From contig DATKCF010000030.1 of NCBI GenBank assembly GCA_035513345.1, positions 4,505-68,504 of the forward strand: a stretch of DNA of 64,000 nt, in the 5' to 3' direction. This DNA is from DATKCF01 sp035513345 (GTDB lineage: Bacteria; Gemmatimonadota; Gemmatimonadetes; Longimicrobiales; RSA9). Within the stretch, counting starts at the first letter, position 1; every line of letters begins with the position of its first letter. This document shows, one piece after another, positions 60,602 to 64,000 of the stretch. The notes beneath the pieces are model-generated. The model saw nothing but the letters and a program-made list of their open reading frames with translations. It searched no databases and was not told the DNA's origin. The translations under genes were made by a program, and so were the position numbers.

Positions 60602-62060
60602 AGATAGTCGGTGCGGCCTCGGGCTGCGTCGGATTGATGACGACGACCGAGACGACCTGACCCGGCTGAAGCCGGTCGGCCACCGCCTCGAGGGCGGCGA
60701 GGCTGGTGATCGGCTGGCCGTTGATCGACAACAGCACGCTCGGCGGGAACAGGTTCGTCTCGAACGCCGGACCGAACCGGTCGACATCGGTGATCGCGAC
60801 GATCGGGGCTTCCGGCAGTCCGTTCGCCAGCGCCTCCTCGGCGCTCAGAGCCTGAACACTGAAGCCGAGCAGGCCGAGCCCCGTCCGTGACGTGGCAGGC
60901 CGGACCGACCGTTCGTCGGCCTGCTCGAACTCCGTCAACTCGACCGTCGTTTGAATGGCTTCGCCGAACCGGACGATGTCGAGCGTCACGCGGTCGCCCG
61001 GCTGGAGCCTCGCCACGCGGTCCTGCAGTTCCGCGACCGTGCGGATCGGCGAAGCGTTCAGACGGATGACGACGTCGCCCATCCGCAGGCCCGCCTGTTC
61101 GGCAGGCAGGCCCGGTGTAATCGACGCGATCTCGGCACCGGTGACCGACGAGAGGCCGTAGACTTCGGCGTCGGCTGCGTTCACATCCTGGATCACGACG
61201 CCCAGCCGCGGCCGATGCACGACGCCGAAACGGATGAGGTCGTCGGCAACCTTGGCCGCGAGGTTCATCGGGATGGCGAAGCCGGCACCGCTAAAGAAGC
61301 CGGTCGACGACTCGATCGCACTGTTCACGCCGACGACTCGCCCATACAGGTCGACCAGCGGACCGCCCGAATTGCCCGGATTGATCGCCGCGTCCGTCTG
61401 CACGAACGCTTCGAGCGCCCTGTTGCCCGTCTGAAGAATGTTCAGATTGCGACCCTTCGCACTGACAATGCCCGCGGTAACCGTGAAGTTCAGATCGAGC
61501 GGGTTGCCCAGCGCCAGGACCCAGTCGCCGACACGCAGCGAATCGGAGTTGGCCAGCGTGGCGGGCGTCAATGCGCCGATACGCGCCGGATCGACCCGGA
61601 CCACACCGATGTCCGTGTTCGGATCGGATGCGACGATTTCCGCCTCGTACTGCCTGCCGTCCGCCAGCACCACCGACGCCCGTTCCGCGCTCGCAATCAC
61701 ATGATGATTCGTGATGATGTGACCGAGTGTGTCGATCACGAAGCCCGAGCCCGCGCCCCGCGTCCGGCGGGTTTCGCCGATCGTCCCCTGCTGACCCGTG
61801 CCACGCGCATCAACCCGCGAAACCACGTTGATGCGGACGACCGCGGGCAGCGCGTGCGATGCGGCCGCGCGGAACGCCGATGAGAGCGCGAACGCCATCG
61901 CCGTGTCGACCGGCAACGACGCATGGACGAACCGCGGCTCGACCTCGACCGTCGTCGCCGGGCGCATGTCCGGCAGCGCGGGTGCCGGCTCCTCCGTGCA
62001 CCCGGCACTCGCCACGATCGCCGCCAGCAGCAGGATTCCGGTTCGGCCGTGCCACATCAT
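60582..62060 (-). CDS. HtrA/DegP-family periplasmic serine protease (lipoprotein)
   Basis: A 492-residue protease. A lipoprotein signal (GILLLAAIVASAGC) sits at the N-terminus. The trypsin-like triad is His in ITNHHVIAS, Asp in SDPNTDIGV and Ser in NPGNSGGPLV. Two PDZ domains follow (about 290-385 and about 400-490). It degrades or refolds misfolded envelope proteins, here probably anchored in a membrane. ATG 62060 has a strong GAGGAGG site five bases upstream; the frame is open further. It ends 20 bases inside the histidine kinase's end, a convergent overlap. Confidence 0.92.
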   Translation of the reverse strand: MMWHGRTGILLLAAIVASAGCTEEPAPALPDMRPATTVEVEPRFVHASLPVDTAMAFALSSAFRAAASHALPAVVRINVVSRVDARGTGQQGTIGETRRTRGAGSGFVIDTLGHIITNHHVIASAERASVVLADGRQYEAEIVASDPNTDIGVVRVDPARIGALTPATLANSDSLRVGDWVLALGNPLDLNFTVTAGIVSAKGRNLNILQTGNRALEAFVQTDAAINPGNSGGPLVDLYGRVVGVNSAIESSTGFFSGAGFAIPMNLAAKVADDLIRFGVVHRPRLGVVIQDVNAADAEVYGLSSVTGAEIASITPGLPAEQAGLRMGDVVIRLNASPIRTVAELQDRVARLQPGDRVTLDIVRFGEAIQTTVELTEFEQADERSVRPATSRTGLGLLGFSVQALSAEEALANGLPEAPIVAITDVDRFGPAFETNLFPPSVLLSINGQPITSLAALEAVADRLQPGQVVSVVVINPTQPEAAPTIFNYRLR

Positions 62061-62417
62061 CGCATCCTCCTCGACATCATCACGGATCTCCGTCGGCGCG
62101 CGACCGCCGCACGTCCGAAAGTACATGCCACGCCAGCCGATCGCGAACGCCGATCGCTCGGCGAGCGCACCGGTCCGGGAGACTGCGCGGCCTGCCCGGC
62201 CCGCACCCTCAGAGCCACCGTAACCCGGGTATTCCACACCAGACAGGTTTCGGCCGCGCTTGCGCACCGCGGCAGCGCTCGCGCACGGCAGCGGTCGCCT
62301 GGATGTCCGAGGCGCAATCGCCGTACCGGCGCCGATACGTCCCTCACCGCCATTCCCGCGCCCCGGTCGATGCGTGAGCGTACGGCTCCTTCAACATGTA
62401 CGCTGCGGAATGACGGA
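62061..62417. other. Intergenic region between divergent htrA-like and comM genes
   Basis: About 357 bases with no convincing gene. It contains the weak htrA-like promoter candidate (62118-62147, minus strand) and the comM start region. I see no repeat, terminator or RNA gene. Confidence 0.5.
62118..62147 (-). promoter_or_regulatory. Candidate promoter of the htrA-like gene
   Basis: On the minus strand TTCGCG (62147-62142), an 18-base spacer and TACTTT (62123-62118). This would give a leader of about 50 bases before the ATG at 62060. Weak -35; inferred. Confidence 0.3.
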
Positions 62418-63953
62418 ATGCTTGCGCAGGTGACGAGTGGCGCGGTGGCCGGGGTCGACGCCTATCTGGTGAGGGTGGAAGTCGACATCGCGTCGGGTCT
62501 GCCTTCGATGACCGTCGTCGGATTGCCGGAAAGTTCGGTTCGTGAAGGTCGCGAACGCGTGACGGCCGCGCTCGTCAACTGCGGCTTCCGCGTGCCGCCT
62601 CGCCGGATCACGGCGAATCTTGCGCCCGCTGATGTCCGGAAGGTCGGCAGCGCGTTCGATCTTCCGCTCGCGCTCGGCATCCTTGCCGCGGACGGCGTCG
62701 TGCCGGTCGGACTGCTCGCGGACAGCTGCTTCATCGGCGAACTCGGGCTGGACGGCGAGGTTCGGCCGGTACGAGGCGCGCTGTCCGTCGCGGTGCGCTG
62801 TCGCGAGTCCGGAGTGCGCCGGCTGGTGGTACCCGCGGTGAACGCGCGAGAAGCCGGCATCGTCGATGACCTTGACGTCCGCGGGGCCAGAACGCTCGAC
62901 GAGGTGGCCGCGTGGCTGCGCGGCGAGGGGGAGCTGGCAGGAAATTCCGGTCCCGGCCCCGGACCGGTGTCGCCAGCGCCGCAGCCCGACTACGCGGACG
63001 TCAAGGGCCAGCAACACGCGAAACGGGCGCTCGAGATCGCGGCCGCCGGCCAGCACAACGTTCTGCTCAACGGGCCGCCCGGCTCGGGCAAGTCGATGCT
63101 CGCTCGCCGGTTGGCGGGCATCCTGCCACCCATGACGCGCGATGAAGCGATCGAGGTCACGAAGGTCTACTCGGTCGCGGGCCGGATCCGGCCGGGCGCC
63201 GGTCTCGTCGAATGCCGGCCGTTCCGCGCGCCACACCACACGGTCTCCGATGCCGGGCTCGTTGGCGGTGGGACACTGCCACGGCCGGGCGAGGTTTCCC
63301 TGGCGCACAACGGGGTGCTGTTCGCGGATGAACTGCCCGAGTTTCGCCGTCATGTTCTCGAGTCGCTGCGCCAGCCGCTCGAGGAGGGCTTCGTCAACAT
63401 CGGCCGCTCGCGTGGCACAGTCACGTACCCCGCGCGGTTCATGCTCGTCGCCGCAATGAACCCGTGCCCCTGCGGTTACCACGGTGCCGAGCGTGCGCAG
63501 TGCATCTGCCACGCGGGCGCCGTGCACCGGTACCGCTCACGCATCTCGGGACCGCTGCTCGACCGCATCGACCTGCACGTCGATGTGCCGGCCCTGCGCG
63601 AACAGCAACTGACCGATGAACGGCCGGCGGAACCGAGTGCGGCGATCCGTGAACGCGTCGTCGAAGCAAGAACCCGGCAGCAGAGCCGGTTCGCGACCGA
63701 GCCCGGCACCTTCGCGAACGCGCAGATGGGGCCCGCGGCGATTCGCGCACACTGTCGGATCGACCGTGCTGGCGAGGTGCTGCTCCAGGGCGCTATCCGC
63801 AGGCTCGGTCTGTCCGCACGCGCATATCACCGCGTGCTTCGGCTTGCCCGCACGATCGCCGACCTCGATCGCGAAGACCGGATCGCCGTCCACCACCTCG
63901 CCGAGGCCGTTCAGTACCGGTCATGGGACAGACGGTCCGCCGTGTCGCCCTGA
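62418..63953 (+). CDS. ComM/YifB-family AAA+ ATPase (Mg-chelatase-like)
   Basis: Hexameric helicase that promotes branch migration during natural transformation in ComM-carrying species. The 511-residue protein has the N-terminal ChlI-like domain (MLAQVTSGAVAGVDAYLVRV, VVGLPESSVREGRERV). The AAA+ core has Walker A GPPGSGKS (about 219-226), GVLFADELPEF as Walker B, and the NPCPCGYHG cysteine loop. The C-terminal domain has ISGPLLDRIDLHVDV and SARAYHRVLRLARTIADL. It is complete. ATG 62418 gives the standard N-terminus. Confidence 0.94.
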   Translation: MLAQVTSGAVAGVDAYLVRVEVDIASGLPSMTVVGLPESSVREGRERVTAALVNCGFRVPPRRITANLAPADVRKVGSAFDLPLALGILAADGVVPVGLLADSCFIGELGLDGEVRPVRGALSVAVRCRESGVRRLVVPAVNAREAGIVDDLDVRGARTLDEVAAWLRGEGELAGNSGPGPGPVSPAPQPDYADVKGQQHAKRALEIAAAGQHNVLLNGPPGSGKSMLARRLAGILPPMTRDEAIEVTKVYSVAGRIRPGAGLVECRPFRAPHHTVSDAGLVGGGTLPRPGEVSLAHNGVLFADELPEFRRHVLESLRQPLEEGFVNIGRSRGTVTYPARFMLVAAMNPCPCGYHGAERAQCICHAGAVHRYRSRISGPLLDRIDLHVDVPALREQQLTDERPAEPSAAIRERVVEARTRQQSRFATEPGTFANAQMGPAAIRAHCRIDRAGEVLLQGAIRRLGLSARAYHRVLRLARTIADLDREDRIAVHHLAEAVQYRSWDRRSAVSP

Positions 63954-64000
63954 GCGGGACCCGAATCGCGAGTGTACGCGCCCTGTCGCACGAGGCATCG

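Overview
The window is a high-GC bacterial chromosome segment packed with core genes. Most neighbours overlap by 1-20 bases or abut, and GTG and TTG starts are common. The organism is most likely a member of the Gemmatimonadota or a related diderm phylum. This is inferred from gene content and order: an MglA/roadblock pair beside recR, a DUF2232 protein between rpsR and rplI, a peptidase/propeller/barrel outer-membrane protein, a subtilase with a type IX-like C-terminal domain, several lipoproteins, and a Ctc-type bL25. No rRNA, insertion sequence, phage, CRISPR array or replication origin was seen.

Layout, left to right. 1-350: 3' end of a propeller-type protein. 424-14351: alaS followed by a long co-directional run containing a GmhA-like isomerase, a ferritin-like protein, an SDR, a CCA-adding enzyme, a ZIP transporter, rarA, an LEA2-type lipoprotein, hflX, a DUF2520 protein, pdxJ, a degenerate Hpt-like protein and a flippase-like membrane protein. 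14357-18302: ispE, tRNA-Gln(UUG), an unknown protein with an internal duplication, prs, rplY and pth. 18384-24323: membrane pyrophosphatase, an M20 hydrolase, then rpsF-rpsR-DUF2232-rplI-rsfS. 24332-34912: the outer-membrane peptidase/propeller/barrel protein, a degenerate ParA-like/SPOR protein, smc and the secreted subtilase. 34974-38301: sugar epimerase, DegT aminotransferase and DAHP synthase. 38331-43835: SRP RNA, dnaX, yraN, ybaB, recR, a small membrane protein, a roadblock protein, mglA and pgsA. 43805-46985: cinA, grpE and dnaJ.

From 46982 the strand mostly switches. mnmA and a cysteine desulfurase form a minus-strand tRNA thiolation pair. A small HIRAN-like gene is divergent from them. 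Next comes a minus-strand MacAB-like export operon (secreted protein, adaptor, ATPase, two permeases) ending in a BshB1-like deacetylase, with a creatininase-family gene upstream. A very large NtrY-like histidine kinase (+), a lipoprotein HtrA protease (-) and a ComM/YifB ATPase (+) close the window.

Functional links: the tRNA-Gln gene lacks an encoded CCA and a CCA-adding enzyme lies nearby; the cysteine desulfurase can supply sulfur to MnmA; dnaX-ybaB-recR is a classic replication/repair block behind the SRP RNA gene; and a roadblock protein plus MglA suggests a small-GTPase polarity or motility switch. Several promoter-like sites resemble TTGACC-N17-TAACTT. The clearest lie just before tRNA-Gln, prs and the SRP RNA. 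No obviously new multi-gene system was found. The least explained items are the duplicated-domain protein at 15353-16000, the ParA-like/SPOR fusion at 27691-29199, the degenerate Hpt-like protein at 12262-13230 and the membrane/roadblock/MglA cassette at 41775-43183.
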